64,000 nt of DNA from Sporolactobacillus kofuensis (GTDB lineage: Bacteria; Bacillota; Bacilli; Bacillales; Sporolactobacillaceae): positions 97,498-161,497 of the forward strand of contig NZ_JAMXWN010000007.1 in NCBI RefSeq assembly GCF_024125425.1, read 5' to 3'. A program made the translations under genes and the position numbers. Below the pieces are notes generated by a model, which saw only the letters and a program-made list of their open reading frames with translations, had not been told where the DNA came from and searched no databases. The stretch's first letter is position 1. Every line of letters starts with the position of its first letter. Below, piece after piece: positions 56,464-64,000 of this stretch.

Positions 56464-57375
56464 ATGAAGACCCTGAAACAGATACAGACGAATCCGAACA
56501 GGATGATTACTCATCCGGAAAAGATCATTTGGTCTCAACCGCTCATTCAAAAGAAGCACTTAATTACCTATTTAGAGTGCGCAGCGCCATTCATGCTTCC
56601 CTTTCTTTCGAATCGCGCGTTAACTACGATTCGCTTTCCGCACGGCGTTCCAGGTGCATCTTTTTTTCAAAAAAACTGTCCGGATTATGCACCGGAGTTC
56701 ATACAAACCGTAGAAGAGGACGGCAGACGGTCAATAATCTGTAATGATGTAGAGACGCTACTTTGGCTCGGAAATCAGCTGGCGATTGAATATCATATTC
56801 CCTTTCAGAAAATTAATTCCGAGCGACCTGTTGAAATTGTTTTTGATCTCGATCCGCCTGACCGTTCATCTTTCGCACTTGCGATTCAAGCTGCAGAAGC
56901 GATGAAGGAAATTTTTGATCGATTATCCATCATTAGTTTTCCAAAGCTTTCGGGGAGTAGAGGGATTCAAATTCATCTTCCCATAGCAAGGCTTAATCTT
57001 AGTTATTCAGATACACGACTTTTTACAGCATCAATTGCTCAAATATTGGTCAAAAAATTTCCAGATAAGTTCACGATTGAGCGCCTAAAAAAGAATCGCG
57101 GAGGTCGTCTGTACATTGATTATGTGCAGCATGCAGAGGGAAAGACGTTGATATGTCCGTATTCACCACGAGGAAAGGAAGGGGCAACCATCGCTGCACC
57201 TTTATATTGGCAAGAGGTCAATGCATCACTCAAAATAGAGAACTATAGCTTGTCTGTAGTGCTGGATCGGCTCGTAAAAGGGATTGATCCAATGAAAGGC
57301 TATGATGAACAAGAAAATCCATTCTTGGTTCCAATTATTAACAAGTTAAAGCGGTTAGAGGCATCAGCAAAATAA
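56464..57375 (+). CDS. LigD polymerase/primase part, encoded separately
   Basis: 303-aa archaeo-eukaryotic-primase-type polymerase equal to the C-terminal half of B. subtilis LigD. PHGVPGASFFQKNCPDYAPEF, VFDLDPPDRSSF (catalytic aspartates) and FPKLSGSRGIQIHLPI are intact. ATG 56464 lies 2 bp after the ligase stop with its own GAGGAGG. The break falls between domains and both parts keep their motifs, so this looks like a functional split, not a decayed gene. Confidence 0.92.
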   Translation: MKTLKQIQTNPNRMITHPEKIIWSQPLIQKKHLITYLECAAPFMLPFLSNRALTTIRFPHGVPGASFFQKNCPDYAPEFIQTVEEDGRRSIICNDVETLLWLGNQLAIEYHIPFQKINSERPVEIVFDLDPPDRSSFALAIQAAEAMKEIFDRLSIISFPKLSGSRGIQIHLPIARLNLSYSDTRLFTASIAQILVKKFPDKFTIERLKKNRGGRLYIDYVQHAEGKTLICPYSPRGKEGATIAAPLYWQEVNASLKIENYSLSVVLDRLVKGIDPMKGYDEQENPFLVPIINKLKRLEASAK

Positions 57376-57411
57376 TTGGTATTTATCGAGCGGGCCATTT
57401 ATGCTGTTGAT

Positions 57412-57446
57412 GAAAAAAGAGGATGCGCTTGAACAGCATCCTCTGT
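57412..57446 (-). terminator. Terminator of the 57506 minus-strand gene
   Basis: AGAGGATGC and GCATCCTCT form a 9-bp perfect stem; on the minus strand TTTTTTC follows. Confidence 0.75.
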
Positions 57447-57505
57447 CTTGAAAAGATAGAAAAGTATTTGTAATGGTTGAACGAGGCACAACATAAGTGA
57501 AAGGA

Positions 57506-57973
57506 TTACATGCTAATGCCACGTGCAAATCGGCCAATAAAGTGAATCGAAGAAAAGTCTAATACTTCACAATTTACATCTTCATGATTACGGAGTATCA
57601 ATGATGTACTTGACAGTAATTTAGATTTTCCTGCAAAAAGTCGATGATCAGTTGTTTGGATCACGACTCGATCACCCTCAATGAATAGGTTGCGTTGTTC
57701 AATGATCCAAACTGGAAAATGACGAATTCCTAAGTAATCGGTGATGTCTACATTGAGGCTGTCCAATGCAAATGTTCTCGAAAAGAGATGATCACCTGAA
57801 TGTATCGTGTATGGATAATAATTGTCGTGGTTACAATTTTCAGTGTTGATTAATGCGCCCTTTAAATCAGCAATAAAAGGTAGCTGCACAACACGTGTTG
57901 GCTCTAATTGTATTTTTAATACCCCCAAACCGTTCGAAATCAATTTCTGAGCGGTGCTGTCTCCTAAAATCAT
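57506..57973 (-). CDS. Unrecognised 155-aa beta-rich protein, possibly the 3' part of a frameshifted gene
   Basis: The frame starts MILGDSTAQKLISNGLGVLK and has no signal peptide or membrane helix; beta-rich stretches such as VVQLPFIADLKGALINT and RVVIQTTDHRLFAGKS dominate. ATG 57973 has no clear ribosome binding site. A second minus-strand frame (58073-57867) with an AAGG site begins MPNCCIPPIHKFIIRTSEGY and overlaps it, so one frameshift would join them into a product of about 190 aa. Function unknown. Confidence 0.55.
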   Translation of the reverse strand: MILGDSTAQKLISNGLGVLKIQLEPTRVVQLPFIADLKGALINTENCNHDNYYPYTIHSGDHLFSRTFALDSLNVDITDYLGIRHFPVWIIEQRNLFIEGDRVVIQTTDHRLFAGKSKLLSSTSLILRNHEDVNCEVLDFSSIHFIGRFARGISM

Positions 57974-58073
57974 TGTTTCTATTAGTGACAGGCATCAAGT
58001 TTAATAAACAAGAATACCCTTCAGACGTTCTTATTATGAACTTATGTATAGGGGGAATGCAACAATTTGGCAT
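57867..58073 (-). pseudogene. Possible N-terminal fragment in another frame of the 57506 gene
   Basis: A 68-codon minus-strand frame starting MPNCCIPPIHKF after AAGGTAAAAAA. It runs 107 bp into the 57506 frame, then stops. It may be the original N-terminus, separated by a frameshift near 57970, or an independent small ORF. Confidence 0.3.
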
Positions 58074-58429
58074 TTTTTTACCTTGGTGATGATTCTTATG
58101 ACATTTATTTTCACCGAATCCGTACAATCAATCGACATTATCGTTCGATTCATCAATGCCACATGCAAAGGTAAAGCGCAACAGTCATTATGGCATTTGA
58201 TACGGCAGGAAGTTTCTTCCACCAATCTTCGTGCTTCTTCTTCAGAATTCGCTTAAAAAATAACGATCCACCCACAATTTTTCTCCTGTTAAGCAAACTA
58301 TTGACCTATGTTCAGGTAATGCAACGGCTTTGTCATCGTGCTGTAATCAAACGGGAACAGTCGTGATACATGGCTGTTACATTAAATTGTTAAATTAGAG
58401 GCAGACGAAAAACAAAGGATGTCGATGAC

Positions 58430-58792
58430 ATGAAAAAGATTATTATTTTAATTGCCGCGATCATTGTCTTGTTCTCAAGTCTCCCTCAAAATTCTGCAAC
58501 AGCGAAAACCAAATATAAAAATATTACAGTCAGCGCGACTTCCTATTGTGAACTCGGACGCACTGCGACCGGGTTCGATTACCGAAAGTATCCAAAAGCA
58601 AAAGCAATTGCAGTAGATCCTCGTGTTATCCCACTTGGATCAAAAGTTTATATCCCGGGTTACGGTTATGCGATCGCTCGTGATGTCGGCGGTCGGATTA
58701 AAGGAAAGATTATTGATGTTCATTTTAAGACGAAGAAGCAAGCAATTATTTGGGGTAGGAAAAAGGTAAAGATTCGAGTGTATCATAATTAA
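58430..58792 (+). CDS. Secreted 3D-domain protein (cell wall-associated)
   Basis: 120 aa with a signal peptide (MKKIIILIAAIIVLFSSLP, cleavage near NSATA) and a compact 3D domain: TATGFDYRKYPKAKAIAVDP, VIPLGSKVYIPGYGYAIARDVGG and IIDVHFKTKKQAI. The three aspartates that name the domain are present. Relatives such as YocH and YuiC act on peptidoglycan, YuiC-type proteins as stationary-phase lytic transglycosylases. No cell-wall binding domain is attached. Confidence 0.88.
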   Translation: MKKIIILIAAIIVLFSSLPQNSATAKTKYKNITVSATSYCELGRTATGFDYRKYPKAKAIAVDPRVIPLGSKVYIPGYGYAIARDVGGRIKGKIIDVHFKTKKQAIIWGRKKVKIRVYHN

Positions 58793-58807
58793 TCACGCAG
58801 AAAAATG

Positions 58808-58856
58808 AAAAGCTCATGTCCGTATTTTCGGGCATGAGCGATTTGCTTTTTTTTCG
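58808..58856 (+). terminator. Terminator-like hairpin after the 3D-domain gene
   Basis: GCTCATGTCCG and CGGGCATGAGC arms; a run of eight Ts follows after a further seven bases. Confidence 0.65.
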
Positions 58857-58887
58857 AGACTTTATATGATAAAGAATTGGGATGAAC

Positions 58888-58983
58888 TCACGATTGAGCA
58901 CGTGTATGATAACGATCCCAGATCACAGCGGCAACGACAGGAAGGGCTACACAAATTGATCCGAAAATACCAATGATAACCAT
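58888..58983 (-). CDS. 31-aa membrane peptide under a CcpA-site promoter
   Basis: ATG 58983 follows GGGAGCGTGA. The product begins MVIIGIFGSICVALPVVAAV, one membrane helix, then a short tail with WDRYHTRAQS. The promoter and cre site lie directly upstream (59009-59059). Such control argues that the ORF is real. Function unknown; a carbon-repressed membrane-protein modulator is one guess. Confidence 0.6.
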   Translation of the reverse strand: MVIIGIFGSICVALPVVAAVIWDRYHTRAQS

Positions 58984-59008
58984 AAAGGTCACGCTCCCTA
59001 ATTAATAA

Positions 59009-59059
59009 TGATAGCGCTTTCACAACTATATTATATCCTTTCTTTTATGTCCGATGCAA
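59009..59059 (-). promoter_or_regulatory. Promoter with CcpA (cre) operator for the 58888 ORF
   Basis: On the minus strand TTGCAT (59054-59059) and TATAAT (59030-59035) are 18 bp apart. TGAAAGCGCTATCA (59009-59022) matches the cre consensus and begins at about +1, a position used for CcpA repression. The rest of the spacer to 59464 shows no gene. Confidence 0.65.
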
Positions 59060-59464
59060 GTCGGAAACATACAGATCAAGCCTATTTTTATTTGCTGATC
59101 TGTCCATTTTACCTGTTTTTCACAAAATAATAACCTGAACTGTTATTGACTCACTAACATTATGTGCACTATTTCTATGTACCATACCTTTTATACCGAA
59201 CAAAATTTAATAAATCGGTAAAGAAATCAGTGAATATGTTCAAGAGCTTAGCTTGTGTCCCCATTTATTGATTGTTATGATCCGTTAATTAATCTTAAAG
59301 TTTATTAATAAACAGAAATAAATTATTGAAAAACGATAAATAAATACTGTTATTCAATAATTATTATGTTATAATCACATTGAAAAAAGGGGCGAGCAAA
59401 ATCGAGCAGGTTTCGCGTGATCAAGGCGTTGCAGGCTGGATCTAGCAATAGGAGGGTGTGCAAA

Positions 59465-61012
59465 GTGAAAAAATTAGCATCAAAGAGTAGCTTGGGGCGG
59501 GTACAGTCGTTTTCAATGTTACAAACCAGGAGCGGCAAACTGTTTCTTTGTTCCATGTTACTAGGCATTCTGGCCAATGTGCTGTTCTTTGATCGAAATC
59601 TGGGTCTTTCTTATCCGATTTTCGTTCTTGCTTTCTACGGCATATTTCTTTGGAACACACAGAGTACTGTAGAAAAGAATTTTGCAGGTTTTTTGATGAT
59701 TCCTGTGGTTCTTCTGTCTTTAACGTATCTTATTTTTTCAAATAAGGTGTTCTATGCAATTAATTTTATTGCAATTCCAATTTTAATCGTAATGCAAACC
59801 ACTTGGTCGGCAAACAAAGCAAGGGGCGCATGGTCTCCATATCATGCAATTGGTGATTTATTCCTTGGGTTCCTCTATCGGCCATTTGTTTTTATGGCGC
59901 TTCCTTTACAATTGATTAGTAAAAAATTGAGTCAAGGAATGGGCACAAAGAAGGAAAGTAATTTTTTTAAGATTACTATCGGTATCCTTGTTGCAGTTCC
60001 ACTTGTAGCTGTGATTGTTGCATTGCTGGCATCGGCTGATCAAATTTTTAATTCTATGGTCGACGCATTGCCGAACATTTTTATTCATATTCCTTTTGAA
60101 ACGTTGATACCGAGAACAATCTTTAGTACCGTGATTACATTGCTCTCGTTCAGTTACATTTGGAGTTTAATGAGGAAGCCGAAAATAAAGCGCATTGTCT
60201 TTGAAGATAGGGATCATGTTGTGTCATTAAGAAGCAGCCTTGATCAGGTCATCTCGAGTACACTACTTAGCATGATCAATGCCATTTATGTGCTCTTTAC
60301 ATTGATTCAATTCTCTTATTTATTTGGTGGCTTTTCATTCGCGCTTCCTGCTGAATTTACCTATGCCCAATATGCGCGCAGAGGGTTTTTCGAGTTAGTT
60401 CTCGTGACCTTGATTAATTTCAGCATCTTGCTACTCTTGATCTATTGTACAAAAAAAGGAACTACCAGAATGAATCGTATGATGCAGGCACTGGAAACTT
60501 TACTCGTTTTCTGCACACTAATTATGTTGGTGTCTGCGTTTGTTCGTATGTACCTTTATGAACAAATGTATGGGTACACTTATTTACGGGTGTTTACCCA
60601 TGCCTTTATGATCTTCTTGTTTGTACTGGTTATGTTCACCTTAGTAAGAATCTGGAATGGGCGAATGAATCTCTTTAAATGCTATGTACTCACCGGTATT
60701 ACAGCATTGGTTCTGATTAATTTTACGACTATTGATGCGTTCATCACGAAATGGAACATTGATCGGTACGAACACACCGGAAAAATTGATATCGGATATC
60801 TTACGGAGCTCTCAGATGATGCTGTTCCCGGCATGATTCGTCTTCTTCACGCGAAGGACGACCAGATTGCCGGACCGATAGAGAATTACTTATACGAGCG
60901 AAAACAAGAACTCAATAAAATGGATTGGCAATCCTTTAATTTCTCGTCTTATCACGCAAAACGGCTTTTGTCTCAAGAAAAGTTACATTATGACAAGAGT
61001 TACGATTACTGA
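59465..61012 (+). CDS. DUF4173 multi-pass membrane protein
   Basis: About 515 aa. GTG 59465 follows GGAGGG at good spacing; an in-frame ATG at 59417 is unsupported. The product has around eight to ten hydrophobic segments (from LFLCSMLLGILANVLFF) and a C-terminal region NIDRYEHTGKIDIGYLTELSDDAVPGMIRLL that typifies DUF4173. Its function is not established. It is transcribed alone and ends at a strong terminator. Confidence 0.82.
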   Translation: MKKLASKSSLGRVQSFSMLQTRSGKLFLCSMLLGILANVLFFDRNLGLSYPIFVLAFYGIFLWNTQSTVEKNFAGFLMIPVVLLSLTYLIFSNKVFYAINFIAIPILIVMQTTWSANKARGAWSPYHAIGDLFLGFLYRPFVFMALPLQLISKKLSQGMGTKKESNFFKITIGILVAVPLVAVIVALLASADQIFNSMVDALPNIFIHIPFETLIPRTIFSTVITLLSFSYIWSLMRKPKIKRIVFEDRDHVVSLRSSLDQVISSTLLSMINAIYVLFTLIQFSYLFGGFSFALPAEFTYAQYARRGFFELVLVTLINFSILLLLIYCTKKGTTRMNRMMQALETLLVFCTLIMLVSAFVRMYLYEQMYGYTYLRVFTHAFMIFLFVLVMFTLVRIWNGRMNLFKCYVLTGITALVLINFTTIDAFITKWNIDRYEHTGKIDIGYLTELSDDAVPGMIRLLHAKDDQIAGPIENYLYERKQELNKMDWQSFNFSSYHAKRLLSQEKLHYDKSYDY

Positions 61013-61035
61013 GAGATAGACAATTAATAAAAAAT

Positions 61036-61076
61036 AAACGGACGGATCTCTTCATTTAGAGGTCTGTCCGTTTTTC
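61036..61076. terminator. Bidirectional terminator
   Basis: AAACGGACGGATCTC and GAGGTCTGTCCGTTT arms (one G-U, one mismatch) with TTTTT on the plus strand; also serves the converging dehydrogenase gene. Confidence 0.8.
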
Positions 61077-61112
61077 ATCATCGTTTGTATTCTGCACACG
61101 CCAGGTCGTTTC

Positions 61113-62162
61113 TCAATCAAATTTTGTGACCACAGAAACACCAAATCCAGAAAATGTTGTCATATCATGAATCGCTTTATCAATATCTTCCAATGAAATG
61201 GTCTTTGTGACTAATTCACCAGGTTCAAGACGCTTTTTTTCCACCATTTGCAACATCCCTGGAAATTCAGAAATCGGCATGCCGAAAGAGCCTTTGAATT
61301 GGATTTCTCGACGAACGATATCATTAACTGGGATTTTAAGATGACCTTTATCGCCGAAAGGAGTCATACCGATTTGTACATGTCTGCCGCGTTTATCAAG
61401 GCACAGAATGGAATTAAGCATCGTTTCTTGGATGCCTAGGGCATCTACCCCTACTTGCGCTCCGCCTTTTGTGATTTCTTTAATCGCTTCGGCAGGATTT
61501 TCGTTTTTACTATTTATCGTTTCAACTGCTCCGATTTTTTTCGCGAATTGTAACTTATCATCGGAAATATCGACTGTAATGACATTGGCACCAATCGCTG
61601 TGCAAATCTGGGTTGCCGAAAGCCCAACTCCTCCTGCACCAAAAATTGCTACCCAATCACCAGGACGCACGTTTCCTTGGCTAGTTATCCCATGAAATGC
61701 AGTCATGAATCGGCAACCCATGGCGCTGGCTTCAACGAATTTCACACCATCCGGCAAATGCATAAGATTGTTGTCTGCTTTTGGCACATGTGTGTATTCA
61801 GCAAAACCTCCGTTATATGTAAAGCCTGGCATGACTTGATGATCACAAACGTTAGAGTGACCTGATAAACAATGCGGGCATGTTCCATCGCCAAGAGTAA
61901 AGGGTATAATCACGCGATCGCCCTTTTTGAAATTCCGGACATTTTTCCCTATTTCTTCAACTTCTCCGCTCATTTCATGACCTAGAATATGTGGCAGTGG
62001 TGGAATAAACCCTGTCCAGTCACCCATCCAGCCATGCCAATCACTTCTACATACACCGCAAGCTCTTAACTTTATAATCACTCCATCTGGTGCTAATACA
62101 GGCTCCTTTATATCTTTGATAGAAAGGGGTTCTTTATATTTTTCGAGAACAGCTGCTTTCAT
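61113..62162 (-). CDS. Zinc-dependent alcohol dehydrogenase (MDR family)
   Basis: 349-aa medium-chain dehydrogenase. Catalytic zinc ligands are in GVCRSDWHGW and GHEMSGEVEEIG; the lobe with CPHCLSGHSNVC has three of the four usual structural-zinc cysteines, the first position being Asp in LGDGTC. The Rossmann motif is AIFGAGGVGLSATQI, followed by VDISDDKL suggesting NAD preference. It is divergent from an aldehyde dehydrogenase gene. Alcohol-to-acid oxidation (or the reverse) is likely, substrate unknown. Confidence 0.9.
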   Translation of the reverse strand: MKAAVLEKYKEPLSIKDIKEPVLAPDGVIIKLRACGVCRSDWHGWMGDWTGFIPPLPHILGHEMSGEVEEIGKNVRNFKKGDRVIIPFTLGDGTCPHCLSGHSNVCDHQVMPGFTYNGGFAEYTHVPKADNNLMHLPDGVKFVEASAMGCRFMTAFHGITSQGNVRPGDWVAIFGAGGVGLSATQICTAIGANVITVDISDDKLQFAKKIGAVETINSKNENPAEAIKEITKGGAQVGVDALGIQETMLNSILCLDKRGRHVQIGMTPFGDKGHLKIPVNDIVRREIQFKGSFGMPISEFPGMLQMVEKKRLEPGELVTKTISLEDIDKAIHDMTTFSGFGVSVVTKFD

Positions 62163-62327
62163 TTCCGGATCATCCTTTAGTTCAAAGAAAAATTTTGTCT
62201 CGTTCTAATTTGTGTAGAATAATTTTTTTTATTCATTAAAAGGTGCGTATTTGAAATTGAATACTTAACAATTTAATGACAAAAAATAACGTAAGCTTCA
62301 TGAGAACCTTAAAAAGGAGTCATTCAT

Positions 62328-63833
62328 TTGAATCACACCATTCAGAAAATAAAACTGGACGCAAAAGTAGAAGCATTCTTGAATAAATCCCCGAAAAAAC
62401 TTTTCATTGGCGGTCAATTTGTTGAATCCATTTCAGGTAAAAGTTTCAAAAGCATTAATCCTGCAACGGGCGAAGTTTTGTGCGAAGTATATGAGGCTGG
62501 TGAACAAGATATCGATCGGGCTGTTGATGAAGCAGAGAAAGCATTTCACGGTCCTTGGTCCAAAATGTCAGCAAGTGATCGAAGCCGATTAATTTGGAAG
62601 TTAGCAGATTTAATTGAGGAAAATCTTGAGGCAATTGCACAATTAGAAACGCTTGACAACGGAAAGCCAATTCGAGAAACCAGAAATGCTGATATACCGT
62701 TAGTGATTGATCATTTCCGATACTATGCAGGTTGGGTCAACAAGTTCAGTGGAGAAGTGATCAATAATTCGATGCATCCCAATGTTTTCACATACACACG
62801 ACGCGAGCCGATTGGGGTATGTGGTCAAATCGTGCCTTGGAATTTTCCGTTATTAATGGCGTCCTGGAAATTGGGAGCAGCACTTGCTACCGGGAATGTC
62901 GTGATTTTAAAATCTGCAGAAAATACGCCTTTGTCCGTACTCTTTCTTGCTGAATTAATTCAGCAAGCTGGATTTCCAGAAGGTGTTGTCAATATTGTTT
63001 CAGGGTATGGACATCGTATAGGTACTGCAATGACCAATCATCCTAGGATCAGAAAAATTGCGTTTACCGGATCCACTGAAGTAGGAAAAAGTATCATGCG
63101 TGATGCATCCAAGTACCTAAAACGCGTAACCTTTGAATTAGGAGGAAAGTCACCCAATATTATTTTTCCTGATGCTGACTTTAGTAAAGCAATTCCAGGT
63201 GCTCTTCGTAGCATATTCTTTAATCAAGGACAAGTGTGCACGGCTGGTTCACGTTTGTACATCCATAAAAAAATCTACGATCGCTTTTTGTCTGATATGG
63301 CAGATCAGGCTGCAAAGCTAAAAGTCGGTCCCGGTATTGAGGAAGAAACTCAAGTTGGTCCACTTGTTTCAGCAAAACAATTTGAGACCGTTAGAGGCTA
63401 TTTAGAAAAAGGAAAACAAGAAGGTGCACGCCCAATAACTGGTGGAACTACCATTGAAGGATCCGGTTATTTTATTCCACCAACTATTTTTACGGATGTA
63501 ACAGATGAGATGACGATCGCGAGAGAGGAAATATTTGGGCCAGTAGTATCTGCGATGCCGTTTGACGACGATGAACAGATGACGGACGTAATCAGACGAG
63601 CCAATGAGAGTGAGTATGGACTCGCAGCAGGTGTATGGACAACCGATGTTCGAAAAGCACACAAGATTGCCCACGCATTAGAGGCAGGAACCGTTTGGGT
63701 AAATTGTTATAATTTATTTGATGCCACAATGCCATTCGGAGGATTTAAGCAATCTGGCTTCGGCCGTGAAATGGGAAGATCAGCTCTTGAAATGTATACA
63801 GAAGTTAAATCGGTGTGGGTCGATTTAGACTGA
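62328..63833 (+). CDS. NAD(P)-dependent aldehyde dehydrogenase
   Basis: 501-aa ALDH-superfamily enzyme oxidising an aldehyde to an acid. The catalytic residues are visible: Glu in TFELGGKSPNIIF and Cys in FNQGQVCTAGSRLYI; the cofactor site includes VPWNFPLLMASWKLGAAL and FTGSTEVGKSIM. TTG 62328 follows AAAAAGGAG. The 165-bp spacer to the divergent alcohol dehydrogenase probably holds both promoters. Family resemblance is to DhaS/AldA-type broad-range enzymes. Confidence 0.93.
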   Translation: MNHTIQKIKLDAKVEAFLNKSPKKLFIGGQFVESISGKSFKSINPATGEVLCEVYEAGEQDIDRAVDEAEKAFHGPWSKMSASDRSRLIWKLADLIEENLEAIAQLETLDNGKPIRETRNADIPLVIDHFRYYAGWVNKFSGEVINNSMHPNVFTYTRREPIGVCGQIVPWNFPLLMASWKLGAALATGNVVILKSAENTPLSVLFLAELIQQAGFPEGVVNIVSGYGHRIGTAMTNHPRIRKIAFTGSTEVGKSIMRDASKYLKRVTFELGGKSPNIIFPDADFSKAIPGALRSIFFNQGQVCTAGSRLYIHKKIYDRFLSDMADQAAKLKVGPGIEEETQVGPLVSAKQFETVRGYLEKGKQEGARPITGGTTIEGSGYFIPPTIFTDVTDEMTIAREEIFGPVVSAMPFDDDEQMTDVIRRANESEYGLAAGVWTTDVRKAHKIAHALEAGTVWVNCYNLFDATMPFGGFKQSGFGREMGRSALEMYTEVKSVWVDLD

Positions 63834-63896
63834 CAAACCATAAAAAAATGATGGAATCAGTGCCTATGCTTAAAAATCACGAGAGCATACAAAAAT

Positions 63897-63939
63897 AAAA
63901 AGCTGAAAACCCTTGGAATCAAGGCGTTTCAGCTTTTTA
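63897..63939. terminator. Bidirectional terminator between ALDH and tRNA
   Basis: AAAAGCTGAAA and TTTCAGCTTTT arms with an inner CCTTG/CAAGG stem. T-runs on both strands serve the ALDH gene and the converging tRNA. Confidence 0.85.
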
Positions 63940-63955
63940 TTTGTAACCTATATGA

Positions 63956-64000
63956 TGTCCCAGAAGGGATTCGAACCCATGACCCACGGCTTAGAAGGCC
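63956..64000 (-). tRNA. tRNA-Arg (anticodon TCT), 5' part beyond the window
   Basis: Read on the minus strand, the window shows an anticodon arm with loop CTTCTAA (anticodon TCT), a T-loop GGTTCGAATCC and the acceptor strand CTGGGAC with discriminator A at 63956. CCA is not encoded. The D-arm and the 5' acceptor strand lie outside the window. Confidence 0.85.

Noticed and set aside
57895..58256. Plus-strand frames of 64-70 codons
   Set aside because: They have no ribosome binding site and lie opposite the possible N-terminal part of the 57506 gene.

Overview
This window looks like chromosomal DNA from an endospore-forming, low-GC Gram-positive bacterium of the order Bacillales. It carries gerE, gerM, sspI, two YjcZ-type genes, a PhoPR/Pst system, the DnaB/DnaI helicase loaders, a T-box, a lysine riboswitch and an L20 leader. 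Much of the gene order matches the Bacillus subtilis segment icd-phoPR-polA-mutM-coaE-nrdR-dnaB-dnaI-ytxC-infC-rpmI-rplT-sspI-ysgA-pheST-yshB-polX-mutS2-trxA-uvrC-lysC-yslB-gerE-racE-gerM-rph-rdgB-ysnB. Several modules expected in that order are absent at their usual places: mdh, thrS, rnhC-zapA, the fatty-acid degradation/etf block and sdhCAB. This suggests a reduced, more fermentative metabolism, as in Sporolactobacillaceae-like lineages. That placement is an inference.

Layout. 1-7.7 kb: the 3' end of icd, a pstSCAB operon behind a PhoP-box array, then phoP-phoR, so the phosphate-starvation sensor sits next to its main target. 7.7-15.8 kb: DNA replication, repair and helicase loading (polA, mutM, coaE, nrdR, dnaB, dnaI, ytxC). 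15.8-18.8 kb: a short transcript with a 28-codon ORF and paired terminators, a yrzI-like operon with a tiny basic ORF, a DJ-1 family gene, then the autoregulated infC-rpmI-rplT operon. 18.8-25.4 kb: small sporulation genes, a stand-alone L,D-transpeptidase, sspI, an rRNA methylase and T-box-controlled pheST. 25.4-37.4 kb: yshB, polX, mutS2, trxA, uvrC, riboswitch-controlled lysC, yslB, fumC and gerE.

37.4-49.4 kb is an accessory block set between gerE and murI. It holds a secreted pectate-lyase-like protein, two related small genes of unknown function in divergent orientation, a sensorless chemoreceptor overlapping a PaaK-like adenylating enzyme, a coiled-coil protein, a ykcB/ykcC glycosyltransferase pair and a soluble chemoreceptor whose sensor is at its C-terminus. 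49.5-53.7 kb returns to the conserved murI-gerM-rph-rdgB-ysnB order. 53.7-64 kb is accessory again: small membrane ORFs, a candidate C-rich small RNA, Ku with a LigD split into two genes (non-homologous end joining), a possibly frameshifted gene, a 3D-domain cell wall protein, a 31-aa ORF with a CcpA site at its promoter, a DUF4173 membrane protein, divergent alcohol and aldehyde dehydrogenases, and the 3' part of a tRNA-Arg.

A family of intergenic repeats of about 90-125 bp (six near-complete and three partial copies) is scattered through the window in one orientation. Several copies sit where gene order departs from B. subtilis. The most attractive unexplained items are the 15.9 kb leader ORF with mutually exclusive pairings around its ribosome binding site, the 54.2 kb sRNA candidate, the CcpA-site 31-aa ORF, and the chemoreceptor/adenylating-enzyme pair. 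All positions, motifs and pairings were read by eye; no similarity search was run.
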